A stretch of DNA of 64,000 nucleotides from Paracoccaceae bacterium. Lineage in GTDB: Bacteria; Pseudomonadota; Alphaproteobacteria; Rhodobacterales; Rhodobacteraceae. Each line of letters begins with the position of its first letter. Position 1 is the stretch's first letter. The translations under genes and the position numbers were made by a program. The notes under the pieces are model-generated. The model was not told the DNA's origin. It saw nothing but the letters and a program-made list of their open reading frames with translations, and did no database searches. The stretch spans positions 1 through 64,000 of the forward strand of contig JAIXZY010000075.1 of NCBI GenBank assembly GCA_027489355.1. The letters are read 5' to 3'. This document shows, one piece after another, positions 17,000 to 25,641 of the stretch.

Positions 17000-18754
17000 A
17001 TGGCAACGGAAAGCGCGGGCGTCGATCTGGTTTCTGTGGTGACGCTGCTGGGGGCCGCCGTTGTGGCGGTGCCGGTGTTCAAGCGGATCGGGCTGGGTTC
17101 GGTGCTGGGCTACCTTGCGGCGGGGCTGGCCATCGGGCCGTTCGGGCTTGGCCTCTTCTCGGACCCGATGGCGATCCTGCATGTGGCCGAGCTGGGGGTG
17201 GTGATGTTCCTGTTCATCATCGGCCTGGAGATGGAGCCATCGAAGCTTTGGGCGATGCGGCGGGACATCCTTGGCCTGGGCCTGCTGCAGGTGGCGCTTT
17301 GCGTCGGGCTTCTGGGCCTGGTCGGCGTGGCGCTGGGCTATTCCTACGCAAGCTCGCTGATCGCCGGGGCGGGGTTCACGCTGACCTCGACCGCCATCGT
17401 GATGCAGATGCTGCAGGAGAGAGGCGACCTCGCGGCGCCGAGGGGCCAGCGGATCGTCTCGATCCTGCTGCTGGAGGACCTGGCCATCGTGCCCCTGCTG
17501 GCGCTGGTCGTCTTCCTGGCCCCCGGGGGCGAGACGGTGACGCTTCTGGACCGGGTGCAGGGCATCGGGTTGGGGCTGGCCGCGATTGCGGCGCTGGTGG
17601 TGGCCGGGGTCTACCTTCTGAACCCGATGTTCCGGCTGCTGGCAGCCTCGCGCGCGCGCGAGGTAATGACGGCCGCCGCGCTGCTGGTGGTGCTGGGCTC
17701 GGCGCTGTGGATGCAGCTTGGCGGGCTGTCGGCGGCGATGGGGGCGTTCCTGGCCGGGGTTCTGCTGTCAGAATCAAGCTTCCGCCACCAGCTGGAGACG
17801 GACGTGGAGCCATTCCGTGGCATCCTGCTGGGGCTGTTCTTCCTGGCCGTGGGCATGGCGCTGGACCTGTCGGTGATCGCGGCGAACTGGCAGCTGGTCG
17901 CGGTCAGCGTCCTGTCGCTGATGGTGCTGAAATCGCTGATCATCTATGTCGTCGCCCGCGTGAACCGGGCCGGCCACGCCGAGGCGGTTGAGCGGACGGT
18001 GCTGATGGCGCAGGGCGGCGAGTTCGCCTTTGTCCTCTATTCCTCGGCGCTTGCGGTCGGGCTGCTGACGGCCGAGAACGCCGCGATCCTGAACGCCATC
18101 GTCATCGTGTCCATGGCGCTGACTCCGGTCATGGTGATCCTGCACGACCGCCTGCGGCGCGCGCCGGAGGTGTCGCTGGAGGGGATCGAGGCTCCGGACG
18201 GGCTGAAAGGCCAGGTGCTGATCGTGGGCTTCGGCCGTTTCGGCCAGATCGCCTGCCAGCCGCTTCTGGTGCGGCGGGTGCCGGTCAGCATCATCGACGA
18301 CGACCCCGAGATGATCCGCGCGGCCGAGACTTTCGGCTTCAAGGTCTGGTTCGGCGACGGCACGCGGCTGGACATCCTGAAGGCTGCGGGCGCGGACACG
18401 GCGCGCGCGGTGCTGATCGCGACGGACCGGAAGGAGGTCACGACCCGGATCGCCAGGCTGGTCCGGCACGAATTCCCGAATGCGGTCGTGCTGGCCCGCG
18501 CCTGGGACCGGGCCCATGCGCTGGAGCTGATCCGCGAGGGCGTCGATCACCAGATGCGCGAGGTGTTCCATTCCGCCCTTGCGCTGGGCGGCGAGGCGCT
18601 GGAGGCGCTGGGCGTGGACCCGGACGAAATCGGCGCGATCTCGGAAGGCATCCTGCGTCGCGACGCCGAACGGCTGGCTCTGCAGATGACCGGGGACATC
18701 TATTCCGGCCGCAGCCTGATCATCGGCAACGCCGAGCACACCGTCCGGGCCTAG
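17000..18754 (+). CDS. Monovalent cation:proton antiporter-2 (KefB/KefC type)
   Basis: A 584-residue protein with an N-terminal CPA2 Na+/H+-exchanger domain of about 12 membrane helices (residues 1-385), including GYLAAGLAIGPFGLGL, the acidic LLLEDLAIVPLLAL and LAGVLLSESSFRHQLE. It is followed by a cytoplasmic TrkA-N nucleotide-binding domain (QVLIVGFGRFGQIACQPLL, about residues 405-520). The family exports K+ in exchange for protons. The ATG at 17000 is preceded by GGAGG. No glutathione-system partner (KefF/KefG) is adjacent. Its stop overlaps that of the convergent thioesterase gene. Confidence 0.93.
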   Translation: MATESAGVDLVSVVTLLGAAVVAVPVFKRIGLGSVLGYLAAGLAIGPFGLGLFSDPMAILHVAELGVVMFLFIIGLEMEPSKLWAMRRDILGLGLLQVALCVGLLGLVGVALGYSYASSLIAGAGFTLTSTAIVMQMLQERGDLAAPRGQRIVSILLLEDLAIVPLLALVVFLAPGGETVTLLDRVQGIGLGLAAIAALVVAGVYLLNPMFRLLAASRAREVMTAAALLVVLGSALWMQLGGLSAAMGAFLAGVLLSESSFRHQLETDVEPFRGILLGLFFLAVGMALDLSVIAANWQLVAVSVLSLMVLKSLIIYVVARVNRAGHAEAVERTVLMAQGGEFAFVLYSSALAVGLLTAENAAILNAIVIVSMALTPVMVILHDRLRRAPEVSLEGIEAPDGLKGQVLIVGFGRFGQIACQPLLVRRVPVSIIDDDPEMIRAAETFGFKVWFGDGTRLDILKAAGADTARAVLIATDRKEVTTRIARLVRHEFPNAVVLARAWDRAHALELIREGVDHQMREVFHSALALGGEALEALGVDPDEIGAISEGILRRDAERLALQMTGDIYSGRSLIIGNAEHTVRA

Positions 18755-19200
18755 GCCGGCGCCCCCACGGCGCGGCGGTCGGGTTCGGTCGGGGTCATCA
18801 GGCTTTCAAGCTTGGCCTTCACCTCGGGCGGCCAGGGCATCGAGGTGTGCTTGTCGAGCCAGCTTGCGGCAAGCACCTGTTCCACCGACCAGCGGTGTTC
18901 CTCGCCGCAGTGGATGGTGTGGTGGAGGCGCACCGAGGACTTGCCGACCTTCAGGATCGAAATGCGAAAGGTAAGCTTGTCGCCGAAGAAGGACGGTTTG
19001 GAGAAGTCGCAGGACAGATGCACGGTGGGCGTGCCCCAGCGTTCGTTCCAGATGATCTCGTGCCAGGGCCAGCCGATATGGGCCCAGAACTCTTCCACCA
19101 CGCCGTTCAGGATGTTCAGGTAGGCCGGGTAATAGGCGGTGCCCGATATGTCGCAATCGCCGAAGTGCAGCATCCGGTCCGTGGTGTAGCAGATGGTCAT
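18751..19200 (-). CDS. Acyl-CoA thioesterase, 4-hydroxybenzoyl-CoA thioesterase type
   Basis: A 149-residue hotdog-fold protein. The start of the fold reads TDRMLHFGDCDISGTAYYPAYL, the 4HBT signature with the catalytic Asp in GDCD, followed by WHEIIWNERWGTPTVHL. Proteins of this type hydrolyse aromatic or short acyl-CoA. No pathway neighbours define the substrate. Confidence 0.88.
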   Translation of the reverse strand: MTICYTTDRMLHFGDCDISGTAYYPAYLNILNGVVEEFWAHIGWPWHEIIWNERWGTPTVHLSCDFSKPSFFGDKLTFRISILKVGKSSVRLHHTIHCGEEHRWSVEQVLAASWLDKHTSMPWPPEVKAKLESLMTPTEPDRRAVGAPA

Positions 19201-19249
19201 GTCCGGCCCCCCTTGTGCGGCGCAGGGTGGGGGCATGCGGGGCGAAAGG

Positions 19250-19702
19250 TCAAGCGCGGTCGTCCTTGGGGCTGTCCATGACCACGAAGGTAGTGATGGC
19301 GCGGACCTGGGGGAGGGTGCCCAGCACCTCGGTATGCCAGTGCTTGTAGGCGGCGAGATCGGCGCATTCGACGCGGAGGAGGTATTCGACGGTCCCGGTG
19401 ATGTTGTGGCATTCCCGAACCTCGGCCGCGCGGGAGATGGCGCGTTCGAACGCCTCTTGCGCGGCCTTGGTATGGGTGCCGAGGCCCACGGTGACATAGG
19501 CGACGAAGCCGATCCCCAGTTTTGCCGGGTCAAGAACGGCGCGGTAGGACCTGATGATCCCGGCCTTTTCCAGGGCCTGCACCCGGCGCAGGCAGGCCGA
19601 GGGTGAGAGGCCCACACGCTCGGCCAGGGCAAGGTTGGGTTGGCGGGCGTCCCGGGTCAGCTCGCGCAATATGCGGTGGTCTATGTCGTCAAGTTTCGTC
19701 AT
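19250..19702 (-). CDS. Lrp/AsnC-family transcriptional regulator
   Basis: A 150-residue Lrp-type regulator. An N-terminal helix-turn-helix (DDIDHRILRELTRDARQPNL, LAERVGLSPSACLRRVQALE) is followed by a ligand-binding RAM domain (VTVGLGTHTKAAQEAFERAI, then CHNITGTVEYLLRVE). It is divergent from an LysE exporter with 73 bp between starts, the classic arrangement in which the regulator senses an amino acid and controls the exporter. The effector is not readable from sequence. Confidence 0.93.
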   Translation of the reverse strand: MTKLDDIDHRILRELTRDARQPNLALAERVGLSPSACLRRVQALEKAGIIRSYRAVLDPAKLGIGFVAYVTVGLGTHTKAAQEAFERAISRAAEVRECHNITGTVEYLLRVECADLAAYKHWHTEVLGTLPQVRAITTFVVMDSPKDDRA

Positions 19703-19775
19703 TCGTTGCGAAGATTGGCTTAAGGTTCGCATCTTTGCAATCCGTTTCGGTTCCAGGCGCGTCAGTATTGCGGCC

Positions 19776-20375
19776 ATGACGCATGATCTCTTCCTCGCCC
19801 TGCTGGGCTTTGCCTTTGTCACCTCGGTCACGCCGGGGCCGAACAACATGATGCTGCTGGCCAGCGGCGTGAATTTCGGCTTTCGCCGGACGGTGCCGCA
19901 CATGCTGGGGATTTCCATCGGCCACGCGCTGATGGTGTTCCTGGTGGGGTTGGGGCTGGCCGGGGTGTTCACGGCCTGGCCCCCGGCGCTATTGGCGCTG
20001 AAGATCGCGTCGGTCGGCTACATGCTGTGGCTGGCCTGGAAGATCGCGCTGGCGCGCGCTCCGGGCGAGGGGCGGGTGAAGCCGCAACCGATGACCTTCC
20101 TGCAGGCCGCAGCCTTCCAGTGGGTCAACCCGAAAGCCTGGGCGATGGCCCTGGGGGCGGTGTCGGCCTATGTGGTGGAACCGTCGCCCTGGGCCTATGC
20201 GGCGGTCGCGGGGGCCTTCGCCTGCGTGAACCTGCCGTCAGTGTCGCTTTGGGCCGGGGCGGGTCAGGCGGTGCGGCGCTGGCTGGATGGTCCGGGCCGC
20301 CTGCGCACGTTCAACTGGACGATGGCGGGTCTGCTGGTTCTGTCGCTGTGGCCGGTGGTCATGCTGGAAATCTGA
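19776..20375 (+). CDS. LysE/RhtB-family amino-acid exporter
   Basis: A 199-residue membrane protein of the LysE superfamily, with about six helices and the diagnostic TSVTPGPNNMMLLASGVNFGF near the N-terminus, then VGYMLWLAWKIALA and FQWVNPKAWAMALGAVSAY. It exports an amino acid or derivative. It is divergent from the Lrp gene, which probably controls it. Confidence 0.93.
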   Translation: MTHDLFLALLGFAFVTSVTPGPNNMMLLASGVNFGFRRTVPHMLGISIGHALMVFLVGLGLAGVFTAWPPALLALKIASVGYMLWLAWKIALARAPGEGRVKPQPMTFLQAAAFQWVNPKAWAMALGAVSAYVVEPSPWAYAAVAGAFACVNLPSVSLWAGAGQAVRRWLDGPGRLRTFNWTMAGLLVLSLWPVVMLEI

Positions 20376-20463
20376 CCGGCCGTCCCCCGCATGCTACTGC
20401 CGCTTATTGCCTGGCCGCCCGTCATCGCCCAGGTGCAGGCATCGGACAGAGCGAGCGGGCAGG

Positions 20464-21036
20464 ATGCGGACAGGCAGGATCATCAGGCGGCTGGGGCTTG
20501 GCCTTGGGGCGGCGGTTGCGGGACTGGTTGGCTATCTGGCCTTCCTGCATGTCAGCGGCAACTTTCACCCGGTGGTGGCCGGAGAGGTCTACCGCTCGGC
20601 CCAGGTGTCGGCAGCGGACATTGCCACCTACCGCGCAAAGTATGGCATCGCCAGCATCCTGAACCTGCGCGGCGCTGCCCCCGGAGAGGACTGGTATGAC
20701 GAGGAGATCGCGGCAAGTTCGGCGCTGGGCGTGGCCCATGCGGATTTCGCGATGAATGCCTCGCGCGAGTTGGGACCGGACGAGGCCGCCCGGCTGGTCA
20801 GCCTGATGCGCGGAATGCCGAAGCCGCTGCTTGTGCACTGTCGGCACGGGTCAGACCGCACGGGGCTGGCGATGTCGCTGTATCTGGCGACGATCCGCGG
20901 CGCGGACGAGGCGACGGCGGAAGGCCAGCTGTCGCTGTGGTTCGGGCATATCGGGGTGCCGGTGCTGTCAGACGCCTGGCCGATGGACACCAGCTGGGAG
21001 AAGCTGGAGGCCGGTTTGGGCTATGTCGAGAGCTAG
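20464..21036 (+). CDS. Membrane-anchored dual-specificity (tyrosine) phosphatase
   Basis: A 190-residue protein with an N-terminal helix (RLGLGLGAAVAGLVGYLAFL) and a DSP-like domain. The P-loop is HCRHGSDRTG (Cys nucleophile and Arg) and the region FHPVVAGEVYRSAQVS is typical of these phosphatases. The anchor puts the catalytic domain outside the cytoplasm if oriented N-in. The start at 20464 is preceded by a weak site only. It overlaps the convergent 21033-22007 gene by 4 bp. Confidence 0.86.
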   Translation: MRTGRIIRRLGLGLGAAVAGLVGYLAFLHVSGNFHPVVAGEVYRSAQVSAADIATYRAKYGIASILNLRGAAPGEDWYDEEIAASSALGVAHADFAMNASRELGPDEAARLVSLMRGMPKPLLVHCRHGSDRTGLAMSLYLATIRGADEATAEGQLSLWFGHIGVPVLSDAWPMDTSWEKLEAGLGYVES

Positions 21037-22007
21037 CGGACCCAGAGCCCCTCGCGCTTCAGCGTGTTGCGGATGACCTGCTCGCGGCGGGGCAGGTCCG
21101 CCCGGTCGAAAAGCGCCCGGGCCTTTGCCCCCTCGCCCTGCAGGACCATCCGCTTGAACGCGCCCCAGTGCCGCAGGACGGGGCGCAGGCGCGGGTCGGC
21201 GGCAACGGTTTCCAGCACCCCGACCGCGTGATCGCTTTCGCGGGCGTAGAGAAGCGGCAGGGTGCGGTAATGGCAGGTGGCGCTGCCGTCCAGCGCGGCA
21301 AGCTCGGGGCCGGGGCGGCCGCCGCCGAAGGAATGGACCACCAGCGGCAGGGTGATCTGGTCAAGCCAGGGGTAAAGCTCCTGGCAGACCAGTTCGGCGG
21401 GCGGGGCGTCGTGGATCTCGCGCGACCAGGACAGGAAGCGGTTCCCGAAGGCGCGGGGGCTTTCGTGGAAGAACCAGCCCGCGTTGAAGTAGAGAAACCG
21501 CTGCCAGTAGTCCCGCGGCTGGGTCGGATCGAGGCTGCTGTCGAAGTCCAGGCCGAAGCGGTCGTAGAGCGCCTTCCAGGTCTGGGTGGCGCTGGGGCCG
21601 TAAAGTTCCACCTTGGGCCAGGTATTCTCGCGCAGCATCGAGGCCGAGGGACGGGTGAAGTCGAAGGCGATCTGCGACAGCGGGCCGGTGACCAGCGTGT
21701 CGGTGTCCAGGAACAGGAAGGGCGCGTCGGGCAGGGCGGCCAGCGCCTCGATCTTGTTGCCGTTGGGGTAGTCCGAGCCGAACACCCGGCTCTCGAACGG
21801 CAGGATCGTCGCGCCAAGCTCGGTCAGCGTCTTGCGCGTCCGGTTCGCGATGCGAGGGTCCTCGCGCCATTTCGGGCCGGGCTGGGGCTCGGCGATGTAG
21901 AGTGTCCCGGCGAAGTCCGGGTCCGAATGGCGCAGCGATGCGGCCAGCAGGATCGCCTCATGCTCCAGCCGTCCGGCCTGGGCAATGGCGAGGATGTTGA
22001 AGCTCAT
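21033..22007 (-). CDS. Glycosyltransferase-like protein of unknown family
   Basis: A 324-residue protein beginning MSFNILAIAQAGRLEHEAILLAASL. The central FLFLDTDTLVTGPLSQI resembles the DxD-containing strand of a GT-A fold (glycosyltransferase family 8-like). YFNAGWFFHESPRAFGNRFL and HSFGGGRPGPE are consistent with that fold. No family assignment is possible by eye and the substrate is unknown. It is translationally coupled to the upstream DDAH gene (ATGA). Confidence 0.72.
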   Translation of the reverse strand: MSFNILAIAQAGRLEHEAILLAASLRHSDPDFAGTLYIAEPQPGPKWREDPRIANRTRKTLTELGATILPFESRVFGSDYPNGNKIEALAALPDAPFLFLDTDTLVTGPLSQIAFDFTRPSASMLRENTWPKVELYGPSATQTWKALYDRFGLDFDSSLDPTQPRDYWQRFLYFNAGWFFHESPRAFGNRFLSWSREIHDAPPAELVCQELYPWLDQITLPLVVHSFGGGRPGPELAALDGSATCHYRTLPLLYARESDHAVGVLETVAADPRLRPVLRHWGAFKRMVLQGEGAKARALFDRADLPRREQVIRNTLKREGLWVR

Positions 22008-22795
22008 GCCGGGGTGAAGCGGAGCGAGAGGCAGGACATGCCCCCGTCCAGCTTGGCGCATTCCGAATTGCCGATCTCGCGGACGGTGAAGCCCGCCGCC
22101 GCGATCGCGTCGCAGGTGCGGGGGAAACCTGCGGGCATCAGCACCAGGTCGTTGAAGCGGATCGTGTTGGCGGCGGCTTCCTCGCCCTCGGGGACATCGA
22201 TGACCTTGTAGCCGTCGAAGCAGCCCGAGGCCGAAAGGCGGCGCGTGGACAGGATCGTGTCGATGTCCAGAAGCGAGCAGTCGGTCTTGAAATGCAGGAC
22301 GCCGGGGGGCGTATGCACCTCGCGGACGGCGTGGCCCCAGCGCGCGACGAGTCGCGTCAGTTCGGCGATCCCCGCCGCATTGGTCCGGGCCGAGCGGCCG
22401 ACGAGGATCTCGCGTTCGGTGACAAGGATGTCGCCGCCTTCGATGAAGTTGTCCGCGCCGGTGATCGCCACGACCTCGCGGTAAAGCGCGCGCAGGTGGG
22501 GGGCCATTTCGGCCGCTTCGCCCAGCCGCGAAGGTGCGCCGGGGCGCATGACGACGGCGCCCTGCGGCAGGCAAAGCGCCGTGTCCTCGACAAAGACCGA
22601 GTCCGGGTAGGCGGGCAGCGCCGGAAGTTCGACCACCGTGGCCCCGGTCTCGCGCAGGGTGGCAATGTAGGCGTCGTGATGGGCCTGCATCAGCGCCAGG
22701 TCGGGCGTCCCGGTGTCCACCGCGCGCAAGCCCTGCGTGATCGAGGGCGCGGGCCGGCGGGTGATGGCGTGGCTGAAGCGGATCGAGAAGGACAT
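22004..22795 (-). CDS. Dimethylarginine dimethylaminohydrolase (DDAH)
   Basis: A 263-residue guanidine-modifying enzyme that converts methylated arginines to citrulline and a methylamine. The N-terminus reads FSHAITRRPAPSITQGLR. Further motifs are SVFVEDTALCLPQGAVVMRPGAPSR, ITGADNFIEGGDILV, LHFKTDCSLLD (catalytic His), and the C-terminal Cys in SECAKLDGGMSCLSL. ATG at 22795 is chosen; another ATG 6 codons earlier is possible. Confidence 0.93.
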   Translation of the reverse strand: MSFSIRFSHAITRRPAPSITQGLRAVDTGTPDLALMQAHHDAYIATLRETGATVVELPALPAYPDSVFVEDTALCLPQGAVVMRPGAPSRLGEAAEMAPHLRALYREVVAITGADNFIEGGDILVTEREILVGRSARTNAAGIAELTRLVARWGHAVREVHTPPGVLHFKTDCSLLDIDTILSTRRLSASGCFDGYKVIDVPEGEEAAANTIRFNDLVLMPAGFPRTCDAIAAAGFTVREIGNSECAKLDGGMSCLSLRFTPA

Positions 22796-22915
22796 GGCAA
22801 ACCCCTGCGGCATCGCGCCTGTTTGGCAGAGCGGCAGGGGCGCGCGCAAGGGGGAGGGGGGACAGTCCGGTCCGTTCGTGCTAGTCAGGGGGCTGACGCC
22901 AGGCCGGAGCCGGAC

Positions 22916-23662
22916 ATGACCATCACCAACGAGGACGAATTGCAGGGCCTGCGCGCCGTGGGCCGCATCGTCGGCAACACGCTGCAGGCCATGGCCCGGG
23001 CGATGGAGCCCGGCATGACCACGCGCGAACTGGACGCCATCGGCCGGCGCGGCCTTGAGGCCGAAGGCGCACGGTCTGCGCCGGAGGTCACCTACGGCTT
23101 CCCGGGTGCCACCTGTATCAGCGTCGGGGAGGAGATCGCGCATGGCATTCCCGGCGACCGGGTGCTGGCAGCGGGTGATCTGGTGAACATCGACGTCTCG
23201 GCCGAGAAGGACGGCTTCTTCGCCGACACCGGGGCGAGCTTTCCCTTGGGCGCCGTGCGGCCCGAGGTGACGAGGCTTTGCCGGGACGGTCGGCGGGCGA
23301 TGCAACTTGGCATCCGGCAGGTCGCTCCGGGTCGGCCCCTGTCGGGAATCGGCAATGCGATCGGCCGCTATGCCTCGGGTCGCGGCTATACGCTGATCGG
23401 GAACCTCGCCAGCCACGGCGTCGGCCGGGCGCTGCACGAATGGCCGGAGGAAATCGCCACCTGGCCGAACCGCGACCGGCGGCACATCCACCGGGGGCTG
23501 GTGCTGACGGTAGAGCCGTTCCTGTCCCTCGGCGGCCGGTTCGCGCGCGAATGCGGCGACGGCTGGACCCTGCGCGCCACGCCGCGGGCGCTGGCGGTGC
23601 AATATGAACATACGGTGGTCGCGACCGACCGCGGTCCACTGGTGGTGACGCTACCGGGCTGA
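22916..23662 (+). CDS. Methionine aminopeptidase
   Basis: A 248-residue type-I methionine aminopeptidase that removes the N-terminal Met of new proteins. All metal ligands are in place: two Asp in NIDVSAEKDGFFADTGASF, His in SHGVGRALHE, Glu in TVEPFLSL and Glu in QYEHTVVAT. The gene is not in a ribosomal operon, so it may be an additional copy. The tRNA-Tyr gene follows about 60 bp later on the other strand. Confidence 0.93.
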   Translation: MTITNEDELQGLRAVGRIVGNTLQAMARAMEPGMTTRELDAIGRRGLEAEGARSAPEVTYGFPGATCISVGEEIAHGIPGDRVLAAGDLVNIDVSAEKDGFFADTGASFPLGAVRPEVTRLCRDGRRAMQLGIRQVAPGRPLSGIGNAIGRYASGRGYTLIGNLASHGVGRALHEWPEEIATWPNRDRRHIHRGLVLTVEPFLSLGGRFARECGDGWTLRATPRALAVQYEHTVVATDRGPLVVTLPG

Positions 23663-23724
23663 GACGTCAGTCCTGCGGCGAAGACGGCTTGCGCCCGCCG
23701 GTCTGATGGTCACCATTCTGGGAA

Positions 23725-23808
23725 TGGTGGGCGACCCTGGAATCGAACCAGGCGTGGGTCGCCCCGGGGGAGTTACAGTCCCCTGCCGCACCTTGCAGCT
23801 CGTCGCCC
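23725..23808 (-). tRNA. tRNA-Tyr (GTA)
   Basis: Read on the minus strand the gene begins GGGCGAC and ends GTCGCCC-A-CCA. The acceptor stem is 7 bp and the CCA is encoded. The D-stem is GCTGC/GCGGC, and the anticodon arm GGGGA-CTGTAAC-TCCCC has anticodon GTA. A long variable arm follows and the T-loop is GTTCGATTC. The long variable arm and GTA identify tyrosine. Confidence 0.93.
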
Positions 23809-23927
23809 GCCGGGGGTTCGTCTACTCAAGGGGGCGAGAGGCGTCAAGGGTGGTCGGGCAAGTTTTCGGCTTGCATCCCGAAGGGCGCCCAAGCAAAGGT
23901 CCGGACGGGTTCAGGAAGGGGTCGGAC

Positions 23928-24716
23928 ATGGCGGCGGGTGGCAAGAAACCGGCCTGGGTGGTGGAGAAGGAGCGCGGCCAGAAGGCCGAGGCGCGCGAGA
24001 CGGTGTGGCTCTTCGGCCTGCACGCCGTGCGCGATGCGCTGATGAACCCCCGGCGGGAAAAGCTGCGGCTGGTGCTGACGAAGAACGCGCTGGACAAGCT
24101 GGAGGCCGCGGTGGCCGCCTCGGGCATGGCGCCCGAAGTGGTCGAGCCGCGCAATTTCCGCGTGCCGATCGACGAGGGCTCGGTCCACCAGGGCGCGGCG
24201 GTCGAGGTGAAGCCGCTGAACTGGGGCAAGTTCCAGGATGTCTGCGCCGCGGGCGAGGGGTTGCCGCTGGTCGTCCTGCTGGACCGGGTGACGGACCCGC
24301 ACAACGTGGGCGCCATCCTGCGCTCGGCCGAGGTGTTCGGGGCGCGGGCCGTGATCGCGCCGCGCCACCACTCGGCGCCGGAAACCGGGGCCTTGGCCAA
24401 GACCGCCAGCGGCGCGCTGGAGCGGCAACCCTACCTGAAGGTCACCAACCTGGCCGAGGCGATGGAGGCCCTGAAGGACATGGGCTTCACCCTGATCGGC
24501 CTGGACGGCGAGGCTCCGGTCACGCTGGCCGAGGCGGTGGCGGGCGCGAACCGGCGGCCCATTGGCCTTGTACTGGGGGCGGAAGGGCCGGGCCTGCGGG
24601 AAAAGACGCGCGAGACCTGCGACGTGCTGGCGCGCATCCCCTTTGCGGGGGCCTTCGGCAGCCTGAACGTGTCGAACGCGGCGGCTGTCTCGCTGTATGC
24701 GGCGACGCGGCCGTGA
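23928..24716 (+). CDS. rlmB: 23S rRNA 2'-O-methyltransferase (TrmH/SpoU family, RlmB-like)
   Basis: A 262-residue SpoU methyltransferase. It has an N-terminal substrate-binding domain (LFGLHAVRDALMNPRREKLRLVL) and a knotted C-terminal domain with DRVTDPHNVGAILRSAEVFGA, LVLGAEGPGL and FGSLNVSNAAAVSLYA. RlmB modifies G2251 of 23S rRNA in E. coli; another SpoU target cannot be excluded. The start at 23928 is used because extending upstream would run through the antisense of tRNA-Tyr. A terminator follows. Confidence 0.9.
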   Translation: MAAGGKKPAWVVEKERGQKAEARETVWLFGLHAVRDALMNPRREKLRLVLTKNALDKLEAAVAASGMAPEVVEPRNFRVPIDEGSVHQGAAVEVKPLNWGKFQDVCAAGEGLPLVVLLDRVTDPHNVGAILRSAEVFGARAVIAPRHHSAPETGALAKTASGALERQPYLKVTNLAEAMEALKDMGFTLIGLDGEAPVTLAEAVAGANRRPIGLVLGAEGPGLREKTRETCDVLARIPFAGAFGSLNVSNAAAVSLYAATRP

Positions 24717-24826
24717 TCACGTCTTTGAGACGGGTCTTACATGCCGCGTCGCGGTTCCTAAATGAAAGGATGAGGCACGGGACCGGAACCCCGTACTTCT
24801 CTTCACTGTCCCTCGTTCCGCGACTT

Positions 24827-24860
24827 GGCGCCTGAGGTTATCCTCGGGCGCCATTTTCTT
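24827..24860 (+). terminator. Rho-independent terminator after rlmB
   Basis: GGCGCCTGAGG (24827-24837) pairs with CCTCGGGCGCC (24842-24852) with one G-U pair and a 4-base loop, followed by ATTTTCTT. It lies 110 bp after the rlmB stop and 13 bp before the start of the CoA-binding protein gene. Confidence 0.85.
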
Positions 24861-24873
24861 GACTGGAGGTTCC

Positions 24874-25281
24874 ATGACCAGCGACGCCGAACTTCGCGAG
24901 ATCCTGACCAGCGTGAAGACCATTGCCCTTGTGGGCTGGTCGCCCAAACCTGACCGGCCAAGCCACCGGGTCGCGGACTACCTGAAGCGCAAGGGCTACC
25001 GGGTGATCCCGGTCAATCCGGGACAGGCGGGGCAGCAGGCCCTGGGCGAGACGGTGGTGGCGACGCTGGCCGAGGCGGGGCCGGTCGACATGGTCGACAT
25101 CTTCAGACGCAGCGAGGAAGCCGGGGCCGTGGCGGACGAGGCCGTGCGGCAGGGGACGAAGGTGGTCTGGATGCAGCTGGGCGTGACGGACGAGGCCGCG
25201 GCATCGCGCGCCCGGAACGCGGGGCTTAAGGTGGTGATGAACCGCTGCCCGGCAATCGAGATTCCGCGGCTGGGTCTCTGA
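24874..25281 (+). CDS. CoA-binding domain protein (YccU-like)
   Basis: A 135-residue protein with a Rossmann CoA-binding fold: SVKTIALVGWSPKPDRPSHRVADYLKRKGYRVIPVNP, VDMVDIFRRSEEAGAV and VVWMQLGVTDEAAASRARNAGL, ending in NRCPAIEIPRL. The family resembles the CoA-ligase alpha subunit but lacks its catalytic part. ATG at 24874 is preceded by GGAGG. It is convergent with hisE; two hairpins separate them. Confidence 0.92.
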   Translation: MTSDAELREILTSVKTIALVGWSPKPDRPSHRVADYLKRKGYRVIPVNPGQAGQQALGETVVATLAEAGPVDMVDIFRRSEEAGAVADEAVRQGTKVVWMQLGVTDEAAASRARNAGLKVVMNRCPAIEIPRLGL

Positions 25282-25285
25282 CCGG

Positions 25286-25309
25286 CAAAATCCTTGAGTA
25301 AGGATTTTG
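25286..25309. terminator. Bidirectional hairpin 1 between convergent genes
   Basis: CAAAATCCTT gagt AAGGATTTTG: a perfect 10-bp stem with flanking A/T tracts on both sides. It can terminate the CoA-binding gene rightwards and hisE leftwards. Confidence 0.85.
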
Positions 25310-25310
25310 G

Positions 25311-25334
25311 CAAATTTCTTGCTTAAGAAATTTG
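25311..25334. terminator. Bidirectional hairpin 2, tandem with hairpin 1
   Basis: CAAATTTCTT gctt AAGAAATTTG: a perfect 10-bp stem, one base after hairpin 1 and immediately beside the hisE stop at 25336. The two are similar but not identical in sequence, so a simple duplication followed by change is possible. Confidence 0.85.
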
Positions 25335-25335
25335 G

Positions 25336-25641
25336 TCAGCGCCCGGCCTTTTCGGCGATGCCCGAGGTGCCTTCGCGGCGGTCCAGTTCCCCCAGCACGT
25401 CCTGGAGCGTAACATCCCGCGCGGCGAGCATGACGAGCAGGTGGTAGAGGACATCCGCCGCCTCGGCCGTCAGCCGGGCGCGGTCGCCCTTCACCGCCTC
25501 GATGATCGCCTCGACCGCCTCTTCCCCGAATTTCTCGGCGCATTTCTCTGGCCCCTTCGACAGGAGCTTCGCGGTCCAGGAGGTCTCCGGGTCGGCCCCC
25601 TTGCGGGAGGCGATCGTGGCGGCGAGGCGTTCGAGGGTCAT
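25336..25641 (-). CDS. hisE: Phosphoribosyl-ATP pyrophosphatase
   Basis: A 101-residue MazG-like HisE, second step of histidine synthesis. It has [30 protein letters not shown] and [18 protein letters not shown]. It is a separate gene, not fused to hisI. The ATG overlaps the hisF stop by four bases, so the two are coupled, hisF first. Confidence 0.96.
   Translation of the reverse strand: MTLERLAATIASRKGADPETSWTAKLLSKGPEKCAEKFGEEAVEAIIEAVKGDRARLTAEAADVLYHLLVMLAARDVTLQDVLGELDRREGTSGIAEKAGR

Noticed and set aside
23706-23927. In-frame extension upstream of rlmB
   Set aside because: It would read through the antisense of tRNA-Tyr, and homology begins only at about 23928.
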